A stretch of 64,000 nucleotides of DNA from Serilophus lunatus (taxonomy: Eukaryota > Chordata > Aves > Passeriformes > Eurylaimidae). Location of the stretch: the NCBI GenBank assembly GCA_013399895.1, contig VXBA01003489.1, positions 837,381-901,380 on the forward strand, written 5' to 3'. Numbering within the stretch: position 1 is the first letter of the stretch; each line of letters opens with the position of its first letter. A program made the position numbers and the translations under genes. Below the pieces are notes generated by a model. That model saw nothing but the letters and a program-made list of their open reading frames with translations. It made no database searches and had not been told where the DNA came from. Shown piece by piece: positions 12,843-23,864 of this stretch.

Positions 12843-15084
12843 CAAATATATCTCTCTTTGACTTGAACAATGAAGGAAATAATGATCTGAAACTCCACAG
12901 TGCTCTGTAACATCCTCCAGCAAGTGGTAGAGCCAGAATTGCTGGCAGGCTTCTTGAGCCCCAGCCCTCTGCCACGAGAGGATTCCTCCTTCACATCACC
13001 TTGCCCTGAGGTCAGACATTCACATTTCTCACACACTGCTTTATTTTGTCGTTTGTTTGCCCTTGAGTCAGAACCAGGTTGTGGTTCTGATAAGAGACAG
13101 GAAATGGAAGTGGTGAAATTGCTCATTTCTCATTCTAAAAATGAAATTAAAAGGTACCAGTTCTTTGTATGACCTTCAGGAATTGAACAGGGACAAGCAG
13201 CTCCCTCCCTGCCACTCAACCACTCTCCAGTTTAAGACAATATTTGGGATGATATTTTCCAAATACTATGTCTGGAAAACTGGATGATGGACTAGAAAAA
13301 TATCTTAATTTTCCTTCCTGTCTGTGGTGGCTTTTCCTCCATCTTGCACACTCTGTTTTGTCTTATTTGCCAATAGTATTTTTCCTGATAATCCCATAAG
13401 TATTACCCCCTGGTTCTGTATCTGAACATACGTCTGGAAATTCCTGGAATAGTTGTTTCAAGCCAGGATGTCAGTGGTCCAAGTCAGACCCAGACAACGG
13501 ATCCGTTGCCTGGGAAGGGAAAGCAAATGAGGTACCAGAGGAAGATGAGAGTGAAAATCACACCTGAGAGACTCTAACTTCCCACATCAACCAGGGCCAG
13601 GGCCTGCAGGTGCTGGAGAAGCACCTTGTTCATCAGGAAACCTCTTCCCTGAGACAGCGTCTTCTTCTGGCCAAAGCTGCTCCCTAGACGAGTGGGAGGG
13701 AGAGAGAAGCTGTGGTGCAATTAGCAAGATCTTTATGAAGTCTGCCTAAGAACTGAAATCAGGTGAAGTAACTGAATAATTTCATAGCCCTCCCTCTCCA
13801 TAAGACACTAATTTGTTGTCTCTGAATGCAGGGAAGAGCTGCTGCCCGTCCCAACTCTCATCATTGGGACATCAATTGTCTCTGCTGCTGGTTTTGTTGT
13901 ACCAAGAGCTGGTGGTTGTTCACTGGCGTTGGGAGAACCCCTGGCACCCCACAGAATAGAAACAAAGGTTCTTCTTTAAATGCCACTCCTGTGAAGGTCA
14001 TTGTGGCATCAGCCACCTCCTGCCAGATGCTTGCAAGACATTTCTAGAAATACAATTTTCAGGGTCTCTGTTTTGCCCCCAAATCATGAAAACTCCCCTG
14101 TTGTCCAAAGGAGACCGAATTATTATCAGTCTCTGATCCATCAGCAGGTCTCCAAAGGCCTCTGGTTGTTAACATTTCCAGGCTGGACTAGTTCATCTCC
14201 ACAGTTTGCTGTTGGAAATAGCAAAGATGTCACTTGTCTTAAAATATATGGTCTGCTGTTCTGTTCCTAAAGGTGCTGTTATGCCAACAATAAATCTGCA
14301 AGAGACTGCAGGCAGAGAGTGGGATGTGATGGATTCAATATTCATCCAGCTCTGACCCAAAGGAGTATCAGGACACTTTACATCATGAAATTTCTCTCTC
14401 CAATTTAGCAGTTTCAAAATGATGGGCCAAAATACAGCCCTGGAGGTTGCAGTTGCATCTTCAATTGATTTTGAGGCAATAAGCCAAAGGATTCTGTAAA
14501 AACACAGTTGCTGCCTGATTTCCAAAATCCAGGGCAGGCTGGCTGCTTGGGCTTTGAATATTTATATTGTCTGAGAGCATTTATTGACATTTTCCTTACC
14601 TTTAATCCTAGAAAATCCATTTGCTTCCTTGGTAGGGTCAGCTGGCAAAGGCCACCTCTCTATGCATGTGTTTATTTGAAGGGCAGAAGCCACCAGGAAT
14701 CAGGTCAAAGAGGTGCCATTTTCCTTTAGAAAGTTTGGTTAAGTTGTCCAAGAAGAAGGCAGACAGTGCAGAAATAAAGAGGAGGTGACTCCTCCTCTTC
14801 CTGAGCAATAAAGGGCCTTGAAGATTTGGAAGAAGGAAGTTCAGATATTTGCAGTAAAGCTGATGTAAATTTGGATTTAACGTAGCCTGATGAGCAGGGA
14901 GATACCAACAGACCTGTTTGTTCCCCCAGCATCTGGAAAAATCAAGCATTCCTGTGTCTCTCCCCATCTAAGCTCTGTATTTATCCTGCACTCCTAAGCT
15001 GGTAATTGAAAAGGGTGGCAAAATGGCTTTTGCAATATATTTATGATCAAATTATTCCTTATATTACAGCATTGGGCAGAATCC
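12843..15084. other. Unique DNA with palindrome and hairpin
   Basis: No gene is supported. The notable structures are the 26-bp palindrome at 13489-13514 and a small hairpin at 13608-13626 (AGGTGCT, 5-base loop, AGCACCT). The open frames here are short and unrecognised. Confidence 0.55.
13489..13514. repeat. Near-perfect 26-bp palindrome
   Basis: The centre CAACGGATCCGTTG (13495-13508) is a perfect 14-bp palindrome. It is flanked by CCCAG-A on the left and C-CTGGG on the right, so the arms pair over 12 of 13 positions. It contains two CpG dinucleotides in an otherwise CpG-poor region. No function is known to me. Confidence 0.9.
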
Positions 15085-15178
15085 TTAAACCCTTTTTGAC
15101 AGAGGAGGGATCAGAGGGGCAGAGGAATGAGGTGACTGTTACTGCAACCTGACGGAGAACCAGACCTGGCACCCACAC
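15085..15178 (+). mobile_element. Possible ancient MIR SINE fragment
   Basis: The order of short blocks resembles the MIR core: 'cctttttgacagaggaggga', 'cagaggggcagaggaatgag', 'gtgact', and 'gaaccagacctggcaccca'. In MIR the matching parts are CATTTTACAGATGAGGAAAC, GAGGCACAGAGAGG, GTGACTTGC and AGAGCCAGGATTCGAACCC. The match is diverged and gapped. MIR copies are old and present at low density in birds. An alignment search would be needed to settle it. Confidence 0.4.
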
Positions 15179-18100
15179 CCCATGTGTGGAGGACATCTGT
15201 TGGATGCTTAGGACAGAAATATGATATTAAAAAATTAAATAAAATCCAGCCTTGCACAGGAGCTCCAGAAGGAGCAGCAGGAACGACCAGCAGCCATAGG
15301 AGGAAAACTTGAGACAGTTCTGGTGTGGAGAGACAATTATTTTATTTCATTGAGCACTTTGGACAGTTCTGTTCATTTCAGCTTCTCAAAATCCTCTGGA
15401 TCTTTAATCCAGAGAGGGAGTGATTGTCCTTAACATATTCATATCAAATGATGTTTAGATTTCAACAGCATCAGCAGATGGTTTTCATACACCCCTATAG
15501 CAAATACACAGAATTTAAAGTAATGATCTCTGAGTTTATCTTCATCACCCCTCTTGCCTCTGGTGTTCTGCTTAGATCAGATTATCTCATTTAAATAGCA
15601 ATGGGTTATGGAAAAAAAAAGTTCTAATCTGTTCCCTCCCTGTGTCCCTGTGAATGCATTGTGGAGGTTTATTTTGTCCCCTAAGGCTCTTGCAAGAAAA
15701 CCCCAAAGACCCTCGTTGAGTCACATAAAAAAGCTCTGCTGGAAAATAAAGGTTGAAGGGAATATTACTCTTCCCATGATTTTTCCATATAAAGAGAATA
15801 TAGAGGGTAGTTTGATTTCTGAGTGATTGAAATACAATTTTAGGGGTAATAATATCCAGCTCTGCTGTACAGCACATTTAATCCTCAGATAAAATTAATG
15901 TATAGGTCAAAATCATTTTCATTCTACATGTCTGGTAGAATTAAAGTAGAAACAAGGAAGAAATGACTGACCAATGTCATTTAACAACCTGAATTACCTT
16001 TCAAAGCCCAGCCCACAAAACTGCTCTGCTCAGCATCGTGATTATTCCTAATTTTCCCACTCACTTCTATTACTCCTAAATTGATGTGAACCATCCACGT
16101 AATAAATCAAAGAAGTTTTGCCCAGAACTGCAGTTTGACTGTTGCCATCAAGAATATTTCAGAATGTCATGTAGTGAAAATCAGCAGCTCCACCAAAATC
16201 AATGGAGTTAATTTATACCCAGGGATAAATGAACTTATCTCAGACCAGTCACTGGGAGCCTTTGCTGTTCCTTTAATTGACAGAAGGATAAGGACAAAAG
16301 TGCCATTGTGATCTACTCCTGGTGCTTGGGAATATGGAACATTTTAATTTTTATCTATTTTTAAGCCTTCAAAAAGCTGATCATGTTCATACAAAAGTGA
16401 GCTCCCAGGATCTTTTAACTCAGTTGGCCCAGGATATTGGTCTTGTTAAAAGATGATCCTCCAGCAAGACTGATGATGACAAAAAGTTTGAAAAATGAAA
16501 GCTTTGTGGAAAAAAAAGTGGAGGAAAAAGTTATATTTGGAAATATAAAACATGAGTGTAAAAATTTCTTGTCCATCACCAGGCTGTGCTGCTCCTCCAG
16601 TGATTCATATTCCAGGAGCACCATCCATTCCACAAACTGATAAAAGAAATGACAGGGGAATCCTGTACCCTGAAAAACTGGGAAATTGGGAAATTAGAGA
16701 GCAGATTTGAACCCTAAGAAGGTGTTTGCTGTGCTTAGTTCAGTATATCTGGGCATAAACAAGCCACTGCTTGCTTGACAAATTATATATATTACAATAT
16801 TTTTATAAGAAGTCCTTAACATGTTGGCTGTTTGTTACTGAAATAGGCCTTTAGTATTGATTTAATGGAAAGTCTGATCCTGAGATTTACATTTTTTATG
16901 CTGAGATTTCCATTTTACATTTAGATAAAATAGCATCGAGTTTAATTTAAATTGGATTTTAATATAGTACTGAAGTCTGCACTCTGCTCTGTTTCTTCAT
17001 TTCAACCAGCTGCTGACTCATGCACTACATAATTAATTTAAGTATCATTTGAGGTTACTTTAATACAATTTCTTCGGAAGTACATGAGTAATATCCCAGC
17101 TATTTGGAGTTCAATACATTAATTGTAGACAAAAGTCAGTTGTCATGGTTTCTATCACAGCCAAGTGTGAGGGGTCAGTTCATCCCCAAATTCATTATAA
17201 CCTCAAAGAGTTTAGTTACCATTCTGGGCCTGTTTTCAGAGGAGGCTGTAATGAGTCACATGAGTTAATCCCATTTAGATGGTTTTATGAAGCAGGATTG
17301 TCAAGTTATATGTTTTTAATTGGGAGAAAGGTTCAAAAAAGGGAATGAACTCAGAATACCAAACCCTCACTGTGAGCAATGCCCAGCCAGGCAGAAAAGA
17401 ACATTTTACCTCACAGTATGTTACAAACTGTTGATATTTTAATTAAACACAAGGGATATTCAGGAAGGAGAAGGGGAGAACACAATCCTGCTTCCTTCAA
17501 ATCATATTTTTTGTCCTCTGAATCCAAGGTGAGGACTGTCAGGATGCCCAGCACTTGGGCCAGTGACAAGGTGGGTTGATGAGTGTCTGTCATCACCCCC
17601 ACTGGAGGCAAAGGAAGAACCTTTACATTTGTTTTGGGCATTAAACAAGATTTTATTTAATTTTTGTGTATTTATATTCTGATAGTCCTTATTCAACATT
17701 GCCAAACTGGTCCAGTTTTCAATCCAGGGCCATTTGCTGGCGAGGGGGTTTGGTGATGCTGTGGCCAAGAAAGGTCTCTCCTGTGTGTTTTTACCCAAAT
17801 AACAATTGTATTTTTTCCCAGTGTAACAGTTTAGACTATCTTTTCAAGCTGTTACCTGGATTCCACCTTTTTCACGATCTTGGAACGTGTTTTCCTGGTT
17901 CAAAGGCAGCACCTTGTGCTGCTTAAAATTAAAGTGTGTCCTAATGAAAAGCTCCATAGTTACTTGTCCTGCAAAAAAGTCCTGTTAGTTTTGGGAATTG
18001 TTTCTCCTTTCTCAAAGAATTATGACACTGATACAGATTTATCAATCACAAACACTAATAGTGGAACATTTTACCTGTGCTGCAGCTCATGAATGGCAGC

Positions 18101-18607
18101 AGACTTATTAGTTTCCATAGCAACATCATCTCCACTTTCCAAGGTCAAAAAATCCTCCCATCCAATCAGTGGAAGAAAGCAAAGTGTGTCTTCCTGTGAG
18201 TACCTTGATATTCTGCAAAAACAGGAAGAGATATTGGGTAATTAAAGTACAGATTTCAAAATAATACCCCTCCGTTTCCCCATGTAAAATCATGTTCTAC
18301 TGCATCATATGAAGACTCAGCTACTAAAAATGCAATTGATATTCTAGATAGGATCAACCCAGCATAAAAATAATTCCAAAATGACACAAAGCTGGCAGTG
18401 AGATGAACAAAAATCGCAGGTGAGGCTGGAGTTCCATCCATCCATTCCATGTAGGACAGAGAGCACTTGCACAGGAGGGAGTTTCTCCAGGTAGGAAAGC
18501 AGAATCTTCCTGTGGTTTCTCTGCTGGGGTAGAAGAAAAGGTATTGGAGAAAATGGGATCCTGACTCCTAAATGTGCATCACACTTTGTGATATTCCTTT
18601 TCCCATC
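15179..18607. other. Unique AT-rich non-coding DNA
   Basis: No gene or clear repeat. The stretch 16770-17120 is very AT-rich with many TAATTTAA/TAATTAATTTAAG-type cores and few simple repeats. It is a weak candidate for a conserved element. Open frames of 70-100 codons occur on both strands without domains. Confidence 0.55.
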
Positions 18608-19010
18608 ACAGGGCTGGAGCATTTCTCCCATGGAGCCAGGCTGGGAGAGCTGGGGGTGAGAAGAGAAGCTCCAGGGAGACCTTAGAGCCCTTTCCAGAGC
18701 CTAAAGGGGCTCCAGGAGAGCTGGAGAGGGACCTGGGACCTTGGGATGGAGGGACAGGACAAAGGGAATGGCTTTAAGCTGATGGAGGGTAGATTTACGT
18801 GGGATATTGAGGAGGGATTGTTGATTCTGGCAGTGGGCAGCCCCTGGCACAGGGTGCCCAGAGAAGCTGTGGCTTCCCCATCCCTGGGAGTGTCCAAGGG
18901 CAGGTTGGAGCCCCCTGGGACAGTGGGAGGTGTCCCTGCCCAGGGCAGGGGTGGGACAAGATGAGCTTTAAGATCCTTCCAACCCAAACCAGTCTGGGAG
19001 TCTCTGATTC
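18608..19010 (+). mobile_element. CR1 LINE 3' fragment, about 400 bp
   Basis: One of the longest CR1 copies here. It begins around 'ccaggctgggagagctgggg', runs through 'cagagcctaaaggggctcca', 'gatggagggacaggacaaag', 'cccagagaagctgtggcttc' and 'gacagtgggaggtgtccctg', and ends at 'cttccaacccaaaccagtct'. Compared with the copy at 43068 it lacks about 14 bp near 18656 but is otherwise collinear, so both probably belong to one subfamily. The ORF2 coding part is absent. Confidence 0.95.
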
Positions 19011-22000
19011 TTTAGTGCTCCGGCTCCTGATCCCAGGAATGATCCTTTGGGGAATGTACTGAAGCATGAGCAGGTACTGATCCAAAAGGATAAATCTGGC
19101 ATGGGAGCAGAAGTTCACACAATCCATATGCGCCATGGAAAAGGAAAATCCACCTTTTCTGTGCTCAGCTTTATTCTTCAGGATTGAAACATCCACCCAT
19201 AAGGATTTACATAACAATTTCATTTAATTTCCTTTGACATTTCAGTCAACAAATGATGAATTAAGCCAGGAAAAAGTATCTGTTTGGCCTATACTCCCAA
19301 AGGGCAAATGAGTAATTTACTGTTGGGAATCAGTTCATAAAGCAGCTGAAACCAGAAATCACTTAATAAAATGAGTTTACAAAATTGTGAAATCATTCCA
19401 AACCTGTTAAGTGCTGAAAATTTTCCACTGAGAAATTACATTTATGATCCACATTTATGGATCCACATTCTCTTGCCACTTGTCTCATTTTTCATTGCAG
19501 TGTGAAAAGATATCATATAGGATTGCCCTGAAACTTATTGCTGATACGAGGGAGAGATATTTTTTTTTAAAAAATTAAGGAATTCAGCCTTTTTGGAAGT
19601 CATCCCATTTCTATAAGGCACTTAATTCTGTTAATATTTTTTATAAACTTTATCTAAAAATTCCAGGTGGGCTCAGGGGAGACACTTTTAAACCTGGTGC
19701 ACCACTGCTGGTTGTTATTTCGGGGGTGGCATCATCAAACCTTGGCAAACTCTTGAGTTTTTGAAAAAAGGATGGAAAAAACAGCGTTATTTTTAGTTTT
19801 TTGTGATGTCCCACTTCACACACATCTGGGGTCTACTGAAGCATATTTGCATCATTTATAAGCATTTAAAAGAAAAAAGTATTTAGAAAATGCTAAATTA
19901 TGATTTTGTCAAAGTAGAAACAGAGAACAAGGAGCTGGATGGTACCTCTGTACAGCAACCCTGCCCCAAGCAACAGCAACTGCACCTAAAATATCCTCAA
20001 TAAATATTTACTCTCTTTTTGATACTTTTTGGGTGGTTTTCTTTAATATTTGCATTCACTTCAGATTTCTTTTCAACCCCTTCTCTAAACCACCTGTCAT
20101 TACTGGAGGTGGACATTGATTATTTCTACTTAAGTGTAAAACCTTCTACTTTCCCTTATTGAATCACATCATATTTATTTCACAGCCTTTCTCTTGCTTG
20201 TCAATATTTGTATTGAAGCTGCTGTGCACATCTCTGATATTTAAGACAATAAAACCCACTTAACTTGTTCTTCTTGTCCTTCCTGAACAGGATATATCCT
20301 TTCAGCACAAAATCCAGGTTAAAATTTTAATTATTTACTTAGATGTCATGTTAATTTCCCCTATGTTAATTTTGTGGATTTACCTGTGTAAGAATTTTAT
20401 CTTTTTTTCCCAGGAGGGAAAATATTTCCCCAAAAATCTCAACCTGCAGCTCCACTGGGTGAGGAAGCTCAAATTGTCCATTTGCTGGCTTATCATTTTG
20501 GCTGACAAATTTGTCTGCAAATTATCCTCTGTCACTGAAGTTCTTCCAATGAATTTTGGACATTCCCACGTGTTTCCTTGGCATTTCTATTTGCATTCAC
20601 CTCCTGTGCTGGGTGTCCTTCTGTGGTTGTTTTTCTTGCCATGGACAGAGACAATTCCCTGTGCTGCCCCCACTGGTCCCAACCACCTCCTTTTCCTCAA
20701 GATCTCCCAAACTTATCCTGTTTCTGATCATTCCACATTTGCTGTGTGTTATTTTGTGCAGATCCCCTGAAATCTCTTTTGCCAAAGAAAATTATGACTC
20801 AAAGGAAATGGACTTCGACCCTGGGAGGAATATTCTGAACAACAAAAAATAAGCAATAAAGCCAATTAACTGACAATATCCAGTGTTTTCCAAAATATTT
20901 GCACGCTCTTTCAAGTAAAAATCCTTCTGAAAACCTCTCTGTTTTCTATTCTCCTCCTCTTGGGTTGCAGATGAGTCTGTTGAAACCAAGAAGCTTCTGC
21001 CAATATCCAGAATAAATAAGCCAGGCTCTGTGTTCATACAAGGTATTGATCAATCCTCAGAACTGTAATTCTTCTGCTTCTAGGACTGCAAATTATGGGG
21101 CATTACTGTAAATTTATATATATATGTGCACACACACACATATTTCCTTTAAGTAACCCAACTGTTTTACTCCTTTCCCCCTGACAAACACAAGAACCCA
21201 ACTGGAAAACAGGCACTTAATAATTTTTACAATGTCTTTCCAACAGCAGCTTCCATGGGATTATTTACTGTCAAACTAAATCAAGAATAAATGAAAAAAC
21301 TGAAATATTTATAGCATAAGAAAAATCTGGTTCAGACCAGAAATCCCAGACTGGCATTAAATCAAGAAATGTAACAAGATAAATTCTGCCATCATACCCT
21401 TTGTTTTCTGGATGTGCTGCCATCACTTATTCTAATTGTTATGCCACAGTTTGAGCAGAGAGATGGATGGAAAACAAAATATGTTAAATATGATCATGGG
21501 GGAAACATTACATTTTCCCCTAAAAATACTGATTGCATGTCCGTTTGTCAACAGGATGTAATTTATACAAATATGTTTGTTACAGGAGTAGTCAACATCA
21601 TTTTTTTGTTGTTTTCCCATTAGAGAAAGTTCCATAGGAAAGAACTCAATTCTCAGATACTTTATACCTGTCGTTTCTCTTTCTTTTCTGTGGAGGAAGT
21701 TAAAATATCTGATCCTGAGACATCCCAATGGAACATGTGGGATGAACAGGGGTGTGTTTGAGATGAATAGATGGAAGAAAAGTGGATAAAACCCAGCATG
21801 GAGGGGCTGTGCAGCATCTGCTTCTCATTGCAAACTGGAAAGAAAGTGCATGAAAGTATTGCTTTCATCAAGGTGGATATCTGGAATATTGAAAAATTCA
21901 GTCTGAACGTGGATGTATTGACTCAGGGACACTGCACTTAGCTTGGAGAGGGAAAGGCTTTCTCGTGTGACTGAAGGTGCAGTTGTGCTGCTGTTTTCCT

Positions 22001-22140
22001 TGGCAGTGGAATTCAGAAAGAGAAATGTTATGGATTCATTTATTAATTAAAATGAGCTGACACATATTTAGTGCATTCACAGAAGTGCCAATACCTTGTT
22101 CTTTCTGGAGCTGAGGCTCAACCTGGTGCTGAGGCTTTAG
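19011..22140. other. Unique non-coding DNA
   Basis: No gene supported. A 140-codon plus-strand frame at 20348-20770 is rich in hydrophobic residues, but its composition follows the T-rich DNA and no family is recognisable. A TA/CA microsatellite lies at 21113-21143. Confidence 0.55.
21113..21143. repeat. Compound (TA)n(CA)n microsatellite
   Basis: A TATATATATA tract passes into TGTGCACACACACACATAT. It is a short compound dinucleotide repeat. Confidence 0.9.
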
Positions 22141-22243
22141 ATTTCAAGACTTTTACTCTCTACAGCCGCTTATTTTGTGACTAACAAAACACGAGATGAA
22201 GGCTCTGACAAAGGACAAAATGCTCCTGTGGTGACATCTGAGT
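22141..22243 (+). repeat. Unclassified direct repeat, copy A
   Basis: The segment pairs with 23768-23864. The last 61 bp match at roughly 85% by eye (AACAAAACAC..., CTGACAAAGGACAA, TGCTC, TGTGGTGACATCTGAGT). A shared ATTTCAAG at the left end suggests the similarity covers about 100 bp. I do not recognise the family. Confidence 0.75.
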
Positions 22244-23491
22244 TTTTGTGAAAATAAGCCCCATTTCACATTTCTGCCACAATTGTCTGTTAGTTTTGGA
22301 AAGGTTCAGGTGGTGAGCTGACATCATGCTGGGGTAGAATGTGTCAGGCATTGGGGATGATGAGATTTTGCTCGTAGCTAAATTCAAGCAAATTGACATT
22401 TTTACCCGTGGCAAAATGCAGCTGTTTGCAGAAATAGCAGCTTTCTGACCTGGTGAAAGGAACAATGTTTAACAACAGGGATTTGGGGCTAAATTCCACA
22501 GGGGTGCTGGTGGTGGAGCTTCACTCCAGGGCTGGTATATTGGTGAATATAGAATAAGATCTGCTGAATGTATATAGAAGGAAAAGAATAAAAACATGGA
22601 GAGAAGAGGTTAAAATCCAGGGAGTGCATGCATAGCTTTTTTATTCTGCAGCCTCAGCTTTCCCTCCCACCACCTTGCACACATCTATATTATCTTTTGA
22701 ATTTGGCCTTCCATACTTTTGTATTCCTCATCTGCCAGGAAATAAGCCAAGTCTGTCCCAGCCAGGCTTGAATTCTTGGCACACCATTGCTCCTGATCTC
22801 TATATTGTCTCCTGAGCACCTGATTTGAAGGCATCTAATGTGAATTTTCTCATGAATGCCAATGATATACAGCTACATTTTTCTTTTCAAACTTTTTATC
22901 CCTCAGGCGCTTTCCACACTCAAACTATTTTCCAGATATCCATAACAGAGTGAATAGCAAACACTTGCAACTACCAGAGCAGAAGCAGAAGAGACCAGTT
23001 TTACAGGCTGCAGCAAGATTTACTATGCTGCTGCAGTACTTACTGCTTATTTAGAATTATTGAACCATATTCCAAGGGAGAAAAGTACCCCGTGTTATTT
23101 AACAAAGGTTTCCGATACCGATCACTCCTATTTTTCCTCTTTCACAAAAGGACTCGGATTTTCATTTGGTTTTCACTCCTGACTGCTGTTGCTCACTTTT
23201 CTTAGGGAAACAGAAAATATGGTTGCTTATTTGCAATTCAAATTCGGGACATAAAGCCTTGGGGAGGGTTTAAATCTTGTGTTTTCAAAACATTTTGCCA
23301 AATCCAGACAAGCAGCTCGTTGTGTTTTGGGCGACATTGAGTTTCATTCATGGGGGGGACACTGTGGAGGCTTTTGTTTCTTGAAGTCCCCAAATGAAGG
23401 CACCTCTCAGGCACAGGAGGAGTGATGGGCTGGGCTCTGGGGTTTGATGGGGACTCACTCAGCTCCTCAGATGGAATCACCAGCACTGAAA
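22244..23491. other. Unique non-coding DNA between repeats
   Basis: Nothing recognisable. A small CpG-bearing patch (CCGATACCGATCAC, around 23112) stands out from the CpG-poor background but has no assigned role. Confidence 0.5.
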
Positions 23492-23660
23492 TGGCCCTGG
23501 CACAGGGTGCCCAGAGAAGCTGTGGCTGCCCCATCCCTGGGAGTGTCCAAGGCCAGGCTGGAGCCACCTGGGACAGTGGGAGGTGTCCCTGCCCAGGGCA
23601 AGGGGTAGATCAAAATAGTCTTTAAGGTCCCTTCAAACCCCAATCACTCTCTGATTCTAA
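23492..23660 (+). mobile_element. CR1 LINE 3' fragment
   Basis: Begins abruptly at 'atggccctggcacagggtgc', continues with 'cccagagaagctgtggctgc', 'tccaaggccaggctggagcc' and 'gtccctgcccagggcaaggg', and ends with the diverged terminus 'ctctgattcta'. About 168 bp, 5'-truncated. It lies between the two copies of the direct repeat at 22141 and 23768. Confidence 0.95.
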
Positions 23661-23767
23661 AGATCCTGAGGATTCACTCTTGTACCACTCAAGACACAAG
23701 AAAATTTAAATACACAATCAACAAGATTTAAGGATAAGACACACAAGATTTAAGCATCTTAAAAATA

Positions 23768-23864
23768 ATTTCAAGTTTTTTCACCTGGTTTCATTTTCAT
23801 AGCAACAAAACACAAGAGCAAACCTGTGACAAAGGACAAGGTGCTCTTGTGGTGACATCTGAGT
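23768..23864 (+). repeat. Unclassified direct repeat, copy B
   Basis: Second copy of the segment at 22141-22243, in the same orientation and 1.6 kb to the right. It ends at the same point (GGTGACATCTGAGT), after which the two flanks differ completely. A shared sharp right boundary suggests a mobile element end or a local duplication edge. Confidence 0.75.

Noticed and set aside
20348..20770. 140-codon plus-strand frame, hydrophobic
   Set aside because: No recognisable domain; hydrophobicity follows from T-rich DNA; no splice or promoter context.
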